A DNA stretch of 64,000 nucleotides from CAVVAL01 sp963742725 (GCA_963742725.1 CAVUMX010000004.1:62001-126000); one strand, 5' to 3'. Positions 1 through 9,379 are shown, counted from the stretch's first letter. Notes: generated by a model from the sequence alone, not told the origin. Translations and numbers: made by a program.

Positions 1-1980
1 GTCGTGTCCGGACGGGAGAGCGCGAGCGGGAATCCTCTCGCCGTGTTCGGTCCGCAGGCCGGGTACTTCGCACCGCAGCTGCTGCTGGAGCTTGACCTGC
101 AAGGGCCGGGCATCAGCTCGCACGGCGCCGCGTTCGCGGGCGTCAGCATGTTCGTGCTGCTGGGGCGCGGCCAGGACTACGCGTGGAGCGCCACGTCGGC
201 CGGGCAGGACATCGCCGACACGTTCGCGGTCGAACTGTGCGAGCCGGGCGGCGGCACGCCCACGCTCCAGTCGATGCACTACCGGTTCCGCGGCCAGTGC
301 CTGCCGATCGAGGTGATGCGCAAGCGGAACGACTGGAAGCCGTCGCTCGCGGACTCCACGCCCGCCGGCGGGTACACGCTGGTGGCGCAGCGCACGAAGC
401 TCGGCATCGTCCGGCATCGTGGACTCGCCGACGGCAAGCCGACGATCTTCACCGTCCTGCGCTCGACGTACATGCACGAAGCCGACTCGGGCATCGGATT
501 CTCGATGTTCAACGACCCGTCCGCCGTGAAGTCGGCACGTGACTTCCAGCGGGCGGCGCACACCATCGGCTACACGTTCAACTGGCTCTACGTGGACGCG
601 GACGACGCGGCGTACTTCAACTCCGGCGCCAACCCCGTCCGGGCGGCCGGAACCGACCCGAACTTCCCGATCCGCGCCCAGCAGGCCAACGAGTGGCGGA
701 ACTGGAACCCCGACACGAACATGGCGGACTACACGCCGATCGAGCAGCGTCCACAAGGGATCAACCAGGACTACTACACGTCCTGGAACAACAAGCAGGC
801 CCCGAAGTTCTCGGCGGCGGACGACCAGTACGGCTACGGCGCGCTGTACCGCAACAAGCCGCTGGACGACCGCATCCAGGCCGGGATCGCCGGCGCGAAC
901 ACGATGACCAAGGTCGAGCTGGTCCAGGCCATGGAGGACGCTGGCACCGTCGACCTGCGCGGCGACAACATCCTGCCGCTCGCGTTGCAGGTCATCGGCG
1001 ACGCGCCGACCGGTGACGCGGCCGTGGACGCCGCCGTCGCCAAGCTGCGCGCATGGGTTGCCAGCGGCGCGCACCGGATCACCCGCAAGGACCCGAACGT
1101 CACCAAGGTCTTCAAGTACGACGAGGCCGAGGCGATCCAGATCCTCGACGCCTGGTGGCCGCGCTGGGTCAAGGCGGAGTTCGGCGGGCTCGGCGATCCG
1201 CTGTACACGTCGCTGACGAACGTCCTGCCGGTCGACGACCGGGTCGGGCACGTCGGTTCGAAGTTCCAGTACGGCTGGTACGGCTACACCAGCAAGGACC
1301 TTCGCCAGATCCTCGGCCAGCCCGTGCGCGGGGGCTTCCCCACCCCGTTCTGCGGCGGCGGCGACCGTTCGGCGTGCCGGACGATGCTGATCGACACGCT
1401 CAAGCAGGCGGCCGCCGTACCCGCCGCCGAGGTCTACCCGGCCGACGGCGACTGCGCGGCCGGCGACCAGTTCTGCGCCGACCAGATCATCCACCGCCCC
1501 ATCGGCGGGATCACCCAGGACAAGACGCAGTGGGTCAACCGGCCGACGTACCAGCAGGTCATCGAGTTCCCGGCCCGGCGCGGCGACGACATCGCCAACC
1601 TGGCCCGGGGCAGGACCGCCACCGCCACGAGCACCGAGGGCGGGTACGTCGCGGCCAACGCGGTCGACGGCGACCCGGACACCCGCTGGGCCAGCCGGTA
1701 CTGGCACGACCCGGAGTCGATCACCGTCGACCTCGGCAGTGCCCGGACCGTCCGGCGCGTGGTCCTCGACTGGGAGGCCGCGTACGGGAAGGACTACACC
1801 GTGCAGGTCTCGACGGACGGGTCGACGTGGCGCACCGTCAAGGCCGTGACCGGCGGCGACGGCGGGCGCGACAACCTGACGTTCGCGGCGGCGTCAGCCC
1901 GGCACGTGCGGGTCACCGGCACCGTCCGCGGCATCAACTACGGGTACTCGCTGCACGAACTGGCGGTGTACACGCACTGA
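1..1980 (+). CDS. Penicillin-acylase-family hydrolase with C-terminal F5/8 (discoidin) domain, 5' truncated by the window
   Basis: The frame is open from the first base, so the true start and the alpha subunit lie outside the window. The first residues match the beta chain of Ntn-hydrolase penicillin acylases shortly after the nucleophilic Ser: SGNPLAVFGPQ and GYFAPQLLLE resemble the substrate-pocket strands of that family. The catalytic N-terminal Ser itself is not visible. The last ~120 residues (about 537-658) form an F5/8 type C/discoidin domain (NAVDGDPDTRWAS, then a VDLGSARTVRRV strand), a carbohydrate- or surface-binding module. Such enzymes are normally exported and self-cleaved; substrate (beta-lactam, acyl-homoserine lactone or other amide) cannot be told. 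A strong hairpin follows 24 nt after the stop. Family assignment is confident, substrate unknown. Confidence 0.85.
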   Translation, partial: VVSGRESASGNPLAVFGPQAGYFAPQLLLELDLQGPGISSHGAAFAGVSMFVLLGRGQDYAWSATSAGQDIADTFAVELCEPGGGTPTLQSMHYRFRGQCLPIEVMRKRNDWKPSLADSTPAGGYTLVAQRTKLGIVRHRGLADGKPTIFTVLRSTYMHEADSGIGFSMFNDPSAVKSARDFQRAAHTIGYTFNWLYVDADDAAYFNSGANPVRAAGTDPNFPIRAQQANEWRNWNPDTNMADYTPIEQRPQGINQDYYTSWNNKQAPKFSAADDQYGYGALYRNKPLDDRIQAGIAGANTMTKVELVQAMEDAGTVDLRGDNILPLALQVIGDAPTGDAAVDAAVAKLRAWVASGAHRITRKDPNVTKVFKYDEAEAIQILDAWWPRWVKAEFGGLGDPLYTSLTNVLPVDDRVGHVGSKFQYGWYGYTSKDLRQILGQPVRGGFPTPFCGGGDRSACRTMLIDTLKQAAAVPAAEVYPADGDCAAGDQFCADQIIHRPIGGITQDKTQWVNRPTYQQVIEFPARRGDDIANLARGRTATATSTEGGYVAANAVDGDPDTRWASRYWHDPESITVDLGSARTVRRVVLDWEAAYGKDYTVQVSTDGSTWRTVKAVTGGDGGRDNLTFAAASARHVRVTGTVRGINYGYSLHELAVYTH

Positions 1981-2004
1981 CCGCCCGGGCCTTTCCCGCC
2001 CACC

Positions 2005-2053
2005 TTCGGACTTTTGAGGGTTCCTGGCGCCGCCAGACCCTCAAAAGTCCGAA
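2005..2053. terminator. Long two-part hairpin, copy 1 of a dispersed repeat
   Basis: A perfect 17-bp inverted repeat (TTCGGACTTTTGAGGGT at 2005-2021 with its complement at 2037-2053) encloses a second 5-bp stem (CTGGC/GCCAG, 2024-2028 and 2032-2036) with a 3-nt loop and a 2-nt bulge. It lies between the acylase (+) and the MBL hydrolase (-), so it can act as a bidirectional terminator. The same outer stem recurs at 60270-60320 with a different inner stem. Confidence 0.8.
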
Positions 2054-2109
2054 ACTCGGGGGGCCGGCGGGGACGGCGGACGGCGGGCGGCGGGCGGGGC
2101 AGGCGGCGG

Positions 2110-3102
2110 TCAGAGCGGGCGGGACTCGCCGATGGCCAGGTCCCAGAGGTCTTCGCGTGGGCGGTCGGTGGCCGCCCACGCGGCGCGAACCCGTTCGAGC
2201 GGTTGCAGGACGGGTTCGCGGGTCATCATGAACGTGCCCCAGTGCATGGACGCCATCCGCGGCGCCCCGAGATCCGCGCACGCCTCGACGGCTTCCTCGG
2301 GGTTCATGTGCACGGGCCGCATGAACCAGTCGGGCTCGTACGCGCCGATCGGCATCAGGGCCAGGTCGATGCCCGGGTAGCGCTGCCCGATCTCGGCCAT
2401 CCAGTGCCCGTGGCCGGTGTCGCCGGCGAAGTAGATCCGGTTGCCGTCCTCGCCGGTGATGACCCATCCGCCCCACAGGCTCTTGCACGTGTCGCCGAGG
2501 CCACGGCGGCTCCAGTGGTGGGCGGGGACGAAATCGAAGTCGACGCCGACCAGCGACGCGGACTCCCACCAGTCCAGCTCGGTGACGTCGACGAAGCCGC
2601 GCCGGGTGAACCATTCGCCGAGCGCGGCCGGCACGAAGATCGGGGTGTCGCGGGGCAGCCGGCGGATCGTCGGCGCGTCCAGATGGTCGTAGTGGTTGTG
2701 GCTGATCAGGACCGCGTCGATGCGCGGCAGGTCGGACCAGTCGACGCCGGGCGGGGTGAAGCGGCGCGGGATGCCGGGCATCGTGTCCGACCAGATCGGG
2801 TCGGTGAGGATCGTCAGCCCGCCCGTCTGGAGGACGTACGTGGCGTGGCCGACCCACGTCACCATCGTCTGCTCGCGGGCGGCGATCGGCAGGCCGGTGC
2901 GGACGATCGGAACCCGGTCGGCGCCCTCGCGGGTACCCCGGAAGCCGCCGGTCCGCATCAACCGGACCATGTCGCCCCAGCTCGGCAGCGGGGTGGTCAG
3001 GCGGTCGGTGAACGTCTCGGGCCAGACACGCTCTCCGCGCCTGCGCCGCTGCGCGTCCAGGCGGGCGCGGCGGGCTCGGGCGAGACGGGCAGGGTCCAAC
3101 AT
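2110..3102 (-). CDS. MBL-fold metallo-hydrolase, NAPE-PLD/UlaG-like
   Basis: 330-aa cytoplasmic-looking protein with no signal peptide. The metallo-beta-lactamase metal motif HxHxDH is present as SHNHYDHLD at about residues 134-142. Later metal ligands are suggested by the AGDTGH segment and by SMHWGTF near the C-terminus. The order TWVGHATYVL, LTDPIWSD, SHNHYDHLD, PAHHWSRR and AGDTGHG is typical of the subgroup related to N-acyl-phosphatidylethanolamine phospholipase D and lactonase-like hydrolases. It reads toward the acylase and shares the terminator hairpin with it. The N-terminal 30 residues are Arg-rich (RARRARLDAQRRRRGER). Exact substrate is unknown. Confidence 0.85.
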   Translation of the reverse strand: MLDPARLARARRARLDAQRRRRGERVWPETFTDRLTTPLPSWGDMVRLMRTGGFRGTREGADRVPIVRTGLPIAAREQTMVTWVGHATYVLQTGGLTILTDPIWSDTMPGIPRRFTPPGVDWSDLPRIDAVLISHNHYDHLDAPTIRRLPRDTPIFVPAALGEWFTRRGFVDVTELDWWESASLVGVDFDFVPAHHWSRRGLGDTCKSLWGGWVITGEDGNRIYFAGDTGHGHWMAEIGQRYPGIDLALMPIGAYEPDWFMRPVHMNPEEAVEACADLGAPRMASMHWGTFMMTREPVLQPLERVRAAWAATDRPREDLWDLAIGESRPL

Positions 3103-3292
3103 GCGCGCCTCCGATCGTCGCTGATCCAGGTACAGCAGAGCCTAACCGCGGACATCGCCGGGAGGCCGTAGGAAGCGCGGGAGCGAAAGGCGCGTTCTTG
3201 CGCACGCCGGGTCCGAACGGGCGATGCCGGGGGTGGACGCACAAGTGCACAATCGGGCGCGGTCCACCCGCTGACCGTACGGGGGAATCGTC

Positions 3293-5938
3293 ATGCGCTT
3301 ACGTCCCGCAGTCCTCGTCTCCGTCCTGCTCGCCGCGATGCTGCCCGCCGTCGCGCCGGCAACCCCGGCCACTGCCGCGCTGTCCATACCGAGCGGCTTC
3401 AGCGTGGCGACGATCCAGTCCGGGCACGCTCCGCACGTGCTCACCGACTACATCGTCCTGCCGGACGGCAGCCGGATCACGACGAGCAAGCAGGGCGCCG
3501 TCAAGTGGGTCAGCGCCGACCAGGCGACGATCCGTTCGCTCGCGCAGTTACCCGTGCACGGCCACTTCGACATCGGCCTGCTGAGCATCTGGCCCGCTCG
3601 TGACTACGACACGACGGGCCATATCTATGCCATCTATCCGAAGACGGGCGTGGACGCGGCGCACCCCGGAACGAACGAGGTCGCGCGGTACAAGGTCGAC
3701 AACCCGTCGTCCCCGACCAGCCTGGTACGGGACAGGGTCGTGCTCGGCGGCATCACCCAGGACCTCAACTACCACGGCGCGGGGTCGGTCGTCGCCGCGC
3801 CCGACGGGTCGATGTACGCGAGCTTCGGCGACTCGACCACGTTCACGCGGGCCGAGGACAACGCGCTGCGTGCCCAGAACATCGACGACCCGCACGGCAA
3901 GCTCCTGCGGTTCGACCCGGAGACAGGGCGCGGGTTACCGACCAACCCGTTCTACGACGCCGCCAACCCGTCCAGCTGGCGTAGCCGGGTGTTCGCGATG
4001 GGTATGCGCAACCCGACGCGGTTCTCCCTCGACCCGCGCACCGGCCACGTCTACATCGGCGACGTGGGCTGGGGCCACTGGGAGGAGATCAACCTCGCGC
4101 GCGGCGGCGAGAACTTCGGGTGGCCCTGCTACGAGGGCAACGCCCAGACGCGGCTCTACCTGGACAACCCCAGGTGCAAGGCGATCTACGCCGCCCACAC
4201 CCGCCACGACCTGCCGCTGTACACGTACTCGCACAACAACACGCAGGCCGCGGCGATCGGCGGCCCCTTCTACACCGGCACCTCGTACCCGGCGCAGTAC
4301 CGGGGCCGGATGTTCTTCGCGGACTACGCCCAGTCGAACCTCCGCACGATCGGCACGGACGTGAACGGCAAGGTCACCAGCCCCGGCGCGATCTTCGGGA
4401 CGGACGTCGGCGCGCCGGTGTCCATGCACACCGAGATCAACGGCGACATCTCGTACGCGGACATCCTGACCAGCACGATCAAGCGCATCCGCTACACCTC
4501 CGGCAACCGGGCGCCCACCGCTGTCGCCACCGCCACGAATGACCCCGCGACCCTGAAGGTCACCGTCGACGCGAGCGAGTCGAGCGACCTGGACGGCGAC
4601 GTCCTGACCTTTTCGACGAACTTCGGTGACGGCACCCCGGCCGTCCCTGGCGTGAAGCCTTCACACACGTACGCCGATGGCTCGAAGACGTACGACGTCA
4701 CCGTCACCGCCCGGGACCCGTACGGCGCCACCGGCACGACGACGCTCAAGGTCAAGCCGGCCAACCACACGCCCGTGCTGACCCTCGCCGCGCCGCCGGC
4801 CAGCCAGCGGTTCGCCGTCGGCGCGCCGGTGACGGTGTCCGCGACCGCGACGGATCCGGACGGCACACCGCCCGCGACCAGCTACTCCGTCGTGCTCCAG
4901 CACTGCCCGTTCGGCGGTGGCTGCCACGCGCACCCGACCGACCAGGGCACCGGCCCGGCGTACAACACGACGTTCCCGGACCACGGCGACGACACGAAGA
5001 TGGTCATCACGTTCACGGCGACGGACGCCGACGGCGCGACGGCGCGGGCGGTGTACGAGGCGCTGCCGGACGTCCGCCAGCTCGCGGTCGTCAGTCCGGT
5101 ACCGGTGAAGGTGAACGGCGCGACCGTCACGTCGATGCCGGTGGTGGCCGGGGCCGAGGTGAGCGTCGAGGCGCCGCCGCTGGCCGCCGGCCGGCAGTTC
5201 GCGTCCTGGTCGGACGGCGGGGCCGCGACCCACACGTTCGCCATGCCCGCGGCCGACCTGACCCTGACCGCCAACTACCTCACCGAGATCGCCACGAAGT
5301 ACGCGCAGCCCGGCGTGGCCGCCGCGATGGGCCCGCCCACGACGGCCGCCGAGTACACGTACACCGGCGGCAGCCTGCTCGGCGGCAAGGCCCGGGGGTA
5401 CAAGAACGGCGTCATCATGTGGTCGCCGTCGACTGGAGCCCACTACGTCAAGGGCGCGTTGTACCAGCGGTACTGGCAGGGCGCGCACCCGTACGTCTAC
5501 GGGTTCCCGGTAGCCGACGAGGTCGTCGTGCCGGGCGGCGGGTACGCGAGCTACTTCCAGCGCGGGCGCGAGTACTGGAGCGCGAAGACAGGTGCCCGGT
5601 TCGTGAAGGGCGCGATCCTGACGAGGTACCTCTCGCTCGGCGGTCCGGCCTGGGGATACCCGACCACCGACGAGGCGGCGATGAGCGACGCTACCGGGTA
5701 CATCAGCCACTTCACCGGCGCCCGGAGCATCGTCTGGCACCGGACCGTCGGCGCGCGGGTCATCAGGGACCCGATCCGCGCGAAGTGGGCGTCGCTGGGC
5801 TGGCAACGGAGCTGCCTCGGCTACCCGTCGACGGACGAGCTGACCGTTTCGGTCGGTCGCCAGGTCAACTTCCAGCGCGGCGGCGCGATCGTGTGGAACA
5901 CAAGGACGGGGGTCGTCAGCCACGTTTGCCGGCGATGA
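3293..5938 (+). CDS. Secreted glucose/sorbosone-dehydrogenase-like beta-propeller with PKD domain and LGFP repeats
   Basis: 881 aa. Residues 1-28 are a Sec signal peptide (MRLRPAVLVSVLLAA, cleavage near ATA-A). Residues about 30-400 match the GSDH beta-propeller family (GAGSVVAAPDGSMYASFGD, GMRNPTRFSLDP, IGDVGWGHWEEIN, GENFGWPCYEG), normally PQQ-dependent sugar oxidoreductases. Residues about 405-490 are a PKD domain (SSDLDGDVLTFSTNFGDGT). The last ~220 residues hold LGFP repeats (YGFPVADE, WGYPTTDE, LGYPSTDE), which in actinomycetes are linked to cell-wall anchoring. The start ATG is followed by a TTA Leu codon at 3299, with further in-frame TTA codons at 3548 and 3935, unusual for this base composition. 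A penicillin acylase begins 14 nt after the stop but has its own -10 element. Sugar oxidation is inferred from family. Confidence 0.85.
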   Translation: MRLRPAVLVSVLLAAMLPAVAPATPATAALSIPSGFSVATIQSGHAPHVLTDYIVLPDGSRITTSKQGAVKWVSADQATIRSLAQLPVHGHFDIGLLSIWPARDYDTTGHIYAIYPKTGVDAAHPGTNEVARYKVDNPSSPTSLVRDRVVLGGITQDLNYHGAGSVVAAPDGSMYASFGDSTTFTRAEDNALRAQNIDDPHGKLLRFDPETGRGLPTNPFYDAANPSSWRSRVFAMGMRNPTRFSLDPRTGHVYIGDVGWGHWEEINLARGGENFGWPCYEGNAQTRLYLDNPRCKAIYAAHTRHDLPLYTYSHNNTQAAAIGGPFYTGTSYPAQYRGRMFFADYAQSNLRTIGTDVNGKVTSPGAIFGTDVGAPVSMHTEINGDISYADILTSTIKRIRYTSGNRAPTAVATATNDPATLKVTVDASESSDLDGDVLTFSTNFGDGTPAVPGVKPSHTYADGSKTYDVTVTARDPYGATGTTTLKVKPANHTPVLTLAAPPASQRFAVGAPVTVSATATDPDGTPPATSYSVVLQHCPFGGGCHAHPTDQGTGPAYNTTFPDHGDDTKMVITFTATDADGATARAVYEALPDVRQLAVVSPVPVKVNGATVTSMPVVAGAEVSVEAPPLAAGRQFASWSDGGAATHTFAMPAADLTLTANYLTEIATKYAQPGVAAAMGPPTTAAEYTYTGGSLLGGKARGYKNGVIMWSPSTGAHYVKGALYQRYWQGAHPYVYGFPVADEVVVPGGGYASYFQRGREYWSAKTGARFVKGAILTRYLSLGGPAWGYPTTDEAAMSDATGYISHFTGARSIVWHRTVGARVIRDPIRAKWASLGWQRSCLGYPSTDELTVSVGRQVNFQRGGAIVWNTRTGVVSHVCRR

Positions 5939-5939
5939 C

Positions 5940-5945
5940 TAGCCT
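5940..5945 (+). promoter_or_regulatory. Candidate -10 (TAGCCT) for a leaderless acylase transcript
   Basis: TAGCCT fits the actinobacterial TANNNT -10 consensus and ends 7 nt before the GTG at 5953, the spacing of leaderless starts. There is no purine-rich ribosome-binding site before this GTG. It overlaps the stop of the preceding gene. Confidence 0.5.
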
Positions 5946-5952
5946 CTGCTGA

Positions 5953-8622
5953 GTGAATGCGGTGGGGGTGCTTCGTCGGGTCGGTGTCGGGCTGCTGGTC
6001 GCCGTGCTGGCGATCGCGACGGTGGGGATCGTCGGCGGGGTGGTGGCGGCGCGCGCGTCGTTCCCGTCCTACGACGGTGAGGTGGAGCTACGCGGCCTCA
6101 CCGCGCCGGTGAAGGTGTTCCGGGACGCGCACGGCGTGCCCCAGGTCTACGCCGACAACCCGGCCGACCTGTTCCGTGCCCAGGGGTTCCTGCACGCCCA
6201 GGACCGGTTCTGGGAGATGGATTTCCGCCGCCACGTCACTGCTGGCCGGCTCGCCGAGATGTTCGGTGCGGGCCAGGTGGAGACGGACGCCTACATCCGG
6301 ACGATGGGCTGGCGCCGGGTCGCCGAGGCGGAGTACCGCATCCTCGACCCGGACAGCCGCCGCTGGCTCCAGGCGTACGCGGACGGGGTGAACGCCTGGC
6401 TGGCCGACCACTCCGGGGTGAGCGCCAGCCTGGAGTACGGCGTGCTGGCGTTGCAGAACCCTGGCTACCGCATCGAGAAGTGGAGCCCCGTCGACAGCGT
6501 GGCCTGGCTCAAGGCGATGGCCTGGGACCTGCGCGGCAACATGTCGCAGGAACTGTCGCGTGCCGAACTGCTCGCGTCGGGGCTGTCCCGCGACGAGGTC
6601 GAAGAGCTCTACCCCGCCTATCCGGACGACCGGCACGCGCCGATCCTCACCACGGGCGGCGTGCGGCGCGGGGCGTTCGACCAGGCGGCGACGACGTCCG
6701 AGGCGGTGGGGGAGCCACCCGCCGGCGGAGCTGCCGGCGGGGTGGGTGAGTCGCCGGTCGGCGGGTCCGCCGGCGGGGTGGGCGAGTTGCCGGTCGGCGG
6801 GTCCGCCGGTGGGGCGGGTGAGTTGCCGGTCGGCGACGACGTCGCGGCGATGTTCGCCGGACTGCGGACCGGGCTCGCAAAGCTGCCCGAACTGCTCGGC
6901 CCGAACGGCCACGGCATCGGCTCGAACTCCTGGGTGATCGCCGGCAGCCGGACGGCGACCGGGAAACCGCTGCTCGCCAACGATCCGCACCTCGGCCCGT
7001 CGGCGCCGTCCACCTGGTACCAGGTGGGCCTGCACTGCACGACGGTCACGCCGGACTGCCCGTTCGACGTGGCCGGGTTCTCCTTCTCCGGACTGCCCGG
7101 TGTCGTGATCGGCCACAACGCGCGGATCGCCTGGGGCTTCACGAACCTCGAACCGGACACCGTCGACCTGTACCTGGAGAAGGTGCGCGGCGACGACTAC
7201 GAGGTGGCGGACGGCCGCCAGGAGCCGCTCGAAACCCGGACCGAACGTATCAAGGTCGCGGGCGGCGACACCGTGACGCTGAAGGTGCGGACGTCGCGGC
7301 ACGGTCCGCTGCTGTCCGATCAGGACTCGTCGCTGCGGGGCGTGGGCGAGAAGGCGCCGGTCCAGTCGGACGGCCTCCCCGCCAGCGGGACCGTGAAGAC
7401 GTCGCCCCGGTACGCGGTGGCGCTGCGCTGGACCGCGCTGGATCCGGGCCGCACCGCCGACGCCCTCTTCGCCCTCAACGCCGCCGTCGACTGGACGACG
7501 TTCCGGGCGGCCGCGCGCCTGTTCGCGGTACCGGCGCAGAACATGGTCTACGCGGACGTCGAAGGCAACATCGGCTACCAGACGCCCGGGGACATCCCGA
7601 TCCGCGAGGGCGGCGACGGGCGCTGGCCGGTACCGGGCTGGGTGGCCGGGCACGAGTGGCGCGGGCGGGTGCCGTTCGACGCGTTGCCGCGCGCCTTCAA
7701 CCCGCCGTCCGGGTATGTCGCCACGGCGAACCAGCAGGTCATCGGCCCTGGCTACCCGTACATGCTGACCACCGACTGGGACTACGGCTACCGGGGCCAG
7801 CGCATCGCCGACCTGATCGCCGGCGCCCGGAAGCCCCTCGACGTCGGCGCTGTTGAGCGGGCGCAGTTCGACAGCCGCAACGGCAACGCCGCCACGCTGG
7901 CGCCGAGGCTGCTCGCCGTCGACGTGCCCGCGCGCGTCCGCAAGGCCCAGGAACTGCTCGGCGACTGGGACCACAGCCAGCCCGCGAACTCGGCGCCCGC
8001 CGCGTTCTTCAACGCCACCTGGCGGCACCTGCTCGCGCGCACGTTCGACGAGATCCCGGACGACCTCGCTCCGGACGGCGGCGCACGGTGGTTCGAGGTC
8101 GTCCGCGGCCTGCTCGACGACCCGGACGCGGCCTGGTGGGACGACCAGTCGACGCCGGACACGGAACGTCGCGACGACATCCTGCGGGCGGCGATGGTCG
8201 ATGCCGAGCGGGAGCTGTCCGGTGCGTTCGGGTCCGCGCCGTCCGGGTGGCGGTGGGGGGACCTGCACACGTTGACGATCCGTAACCAGTCGCTGGGTAG
8301 GTCCGGGGTCGCGCCGATCGAGTGGATGTTCAACCGTGGTCCGTACCCGGCCGCGGGGGGCGACAGTGTCGTCAACGCCACCGGCTGGACCGCGCCGGAC
8401 GGGTACCAGGTGGACTGGGTCCCGTCCATGCGGATGGTCGTCGACCTCGCTGACCTGGACCGATCCCGCTGGGTGAACCTGACCGGCGCCTCCGGCCACG
8501 CGTTCCACCGGTACTACGCGGACCAGACGGGGATGTGGCAACACGGCGAGTCGACGCCGATGCGGTGGGACCGGGAAACGATCGAGCGGGACGCGCGGCA
8601 CCAGATGACCCTGCGTCCCTAA
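5953..8622 (+). CDS. Membrane-anchored penicillin acylase family protein (peptidase S45)
   Basis: 889 aa with an N-terminal transmembrane/signal anchor (residues about 8-33). The alpha region carries the family motifs VKVFRDAHGVPQVYAD and AQGFLHAQDRFWEMDFRRH. The autoproteolytic Gly-Ser and nucleophile sit at GIGSNSWV; Ser324 would become the new N-terminus of the beta chain, followed by KPLLANDPHLG. Further beta motifs are LPGVVIGHNARIAWG and the C-terminal PAAGGDSVVNAT. Just before the cleavage site, residues 252-296 are a tandem 12-residue repeat rich in Gly, Pro and Val, filling the spacer-peptide region that is removed or looped out during maturation. The GTG start is chosen because a -10 element lies 7 nt upstream. 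Related to aculeacin/AHL/beta-lactam acylases; substrate unknown. It ends at a terminator shared with a convergent small gene. Confidence 0.9.
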   Translation: MNAVGVLRRVGVGLLVAVLAIATVGIVGGVVAARASFPSYDGEVELRGLTAPVKVFRDAHGVPQVYADNPADLFRAQGFLHAQDRFWEMDFRRHVTAGRLAEMFGAGQVETDAYIRTMGWRRVAEAEYRILDPDSRRWLQAYADGVNAWLADHSGVSASLEYGVLALQNPGYRIEKWSPVDSVAWLKAMAWDLRGNMSQELSRAELLASGLSRDEVEELYPAYPDDRHAPILTTGGVRRGAFDQAATTSEAVGEPPAGGAAGGVGESPVGGSAGGVGELPVGGSAGGAGELPVGDDVAAMFAGLRTGLAKLPELLGPNGHGIGSNSWVIAGSRTATGKPLLANDPHLGPSAPSTWYQVGLHCTTVTPDCPFDVAGFSFSGLPGVVIGHNARIAWGFTNLEPDTVDLYLEKVRGDDYEVADGRQEPLETRTERIKVAGGDTVTLKVRTSRHGPLLSDQDSSLRGVGEKAPVQSDGLPASGTVKTSPRYAVALRWTALDPGRTADALFALNAAVDWTTFRAAARLFAVPAQNMVYADVEGNIGYQTPGDIPIREGGDGRWPVPGWVAGHEWRGRVPFDALPRAFNPPSGYVATANQQVIGPGYPYMLTTDWDYGYRGQRIADLIAGARKPLDVGAVERAQFDSRNGNAATLAPRLLAVDVPARVRKAQELLGDWDHSQPANSAPAAFFNATWRHLLARTFDEIPDDLAPDGGARWFEVVRGLLDDPDAAWWDDQSTPDTERRDDILRAAMVDAERELSGAFGSAPSGWRWGDLHTLTIRNQSLGRSGVAPIEWMFNRGPYPAAGGDSVVNATGWTAPDGYQVDWVPSMRMVVDLADLDRSRWVNLTGASGHAFHRYYADQTGMWQHGESTPMRWDRETIERDARHQMTLRP
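6706..6840 (+). repeat. 36-bp in-frame tandem repeat inside the acylase gene
   Basis: Three full 36-bp units (6706, 6742 and 6778) and one partial unit encode VGExPVGGSAGG-type 12-mers at residues 252-296. The repeat stays in frame and ends about 27 residues before the catalytic Ser324. Confidence 0.9.
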
Positions 8623-8648
8623 GAGGTGCCCCCACGCGGGGGCACCTC
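8623..8648. terminator. Bidirectional hairpin terminator
   Basis: GAGGTGCCCCC and its perfect complement form an 11-bp stem with a 4-nt loop (ACGC) directly after the stop of the acylase. It also lies downstream of the convergent gene at 8662-8841, so it probably ends both transcripts. Confidence 0.85.
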
Positions 8649-8661
8649 CGTCACGGTGGCC

Positions 8662-8841
8662 CTACTTGTCGTCGAGGCCGCCGAGGAAGTCCTTCGCCTT
8701 CTCCTGAGCCGTGTCGACCTGGTCGGCGTACTTGCCCTCGGTCTTGTCATCCACCAGGTCACCGGCCTTGTCGACAGCCTGCTCGACCTTGTCCGGGTTG
8801 TCGGCGATGAAGTCCTTCGCCTTGTTCAGGAAGTCACCCAT
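8662..8841 (-). CDS. Small Rv0909/MT0933-type antitoxin-like protein
   Basis: 59 aa, highly charged and predicted all-helical: MGDFLNKAKDFIADNPDKV is followed by alternating Lys/Asp heptads and ends DFLGGLDDK. This matches the short actinobacterial family annotated as MT0933-type antitoxin. No toxin gene is adjacent on either side, as is common for this family, so an antitoxin role is uncertain; a stress-related small protein is equally possible. The ATG is preceded by GAGGGGAATCTG, a plausible ribosome-binding site. A longer in-frame extension exists upstream but lacks family similarity. Confidence 0.75.
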   Translation of the reverse strand: MGDFLNKAKDFIADNPDKVEQAVDKAGDLVDDKTEGKYADQVDTAQEKAKDFLGGLDDK

Positions 8842-8920
8842 CAGATTCCCCTCTCCACACCACGGGGCGGCCCCATGCCCCCCGAGTAGGCTCCTCGGAA
8901 GGTACTCCGAAGGAGCGGAC

Positions 8921-9379
8921 ATGATCGTCTCGGACATCATGACCCGGGCAAGTGTGACGGATAGTCCGGGTGAAACGCTACAGTTCGCCGCAAACCGGAT
9001 GTGGCGTCAGCAGACAGGCTCGCTGCTGATCATGGAGGGGACCGAACTCGTCGGCATCATCACGGAACGTGACCTCATGCGTGCGGTCGCCCGTGGGCAC
9101 GACGTTGCCACGACGACCGTCGCCGACGCGATGAGCAAGGACATCGAAACCGTCGGGCCCCGCACCACCCTCCACGAAGCCGCCCGCGTCATGGCGGCCC
9201 GGTGGATCCGGCACCTTCCCGTCGTGGATGACGGGCGCGTGCTCGGAATGGTGTCCCAACGCGACCTGGTCGGCGTGTTCGCCGCACTCGACCCGGACCC
9301 CGTCGGGATCGAACTGGCCAGCGACGAACTAGTTCGCGAACGACGACTCGTACGCATCGAACAGGGCGACCTGGACTGA
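8921..9379 (+). CDS. Tandem CBS-domain protein
   Basis: 152 aa made of two CBS domains (about 1-62 and 68-128) and a short charged tail. VSDIMTR opens the first domain and VADAMSKDIETVGP the second; GIITERDLMRAV and GMVSQRDLVGVF are the paired signature helices. Paired CBS domains form a Bateman module that binds adenosyl ligands such as AMP, ATP or NAD(H). With no catalytic domain attached it probably acts as a stand-alone sensor, perhaps resembling hypoxia-responsive CBS proteins of actinobacteria (inference). RBS CCGAAGGAGCGG precedes the ATG. Three hairpins follow. Confidence 0.9.
   Translation: MIVSDIMTRASVTDSPGETLQFAANRMWRQQTGSLLIMEGTELVGIITERDLMRAVARGHDVATTTVADAMSKDIETVGPRTTLHEAARVMAARWIRHLPVVDDGRVLGMVSQRDLVGVFAALDPDPVGIELASDELVRERRLVRIEQGDLD

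Noticed and set aside
6088..8601. Minus-strand 837-codon open frame opposite the acylase
   Set aside because: Arg/Val/Gly-rich composition without motifs; it mirrors the acylase coding strand and has no start signals.
1..8622. The acylases as part of the NRPS/PKS cluster
   Set aside because: They lie more than 10 kb away beyond conserved housekeeping genes and tRNA-Ala, with their own promoters.
8662..8841. A complete toxin-antitoxin pair with the CBS gene
   Set aside because: The CBS protein has no toxin features and is divergently oriented; the antitoxin-like gene has no partner here.
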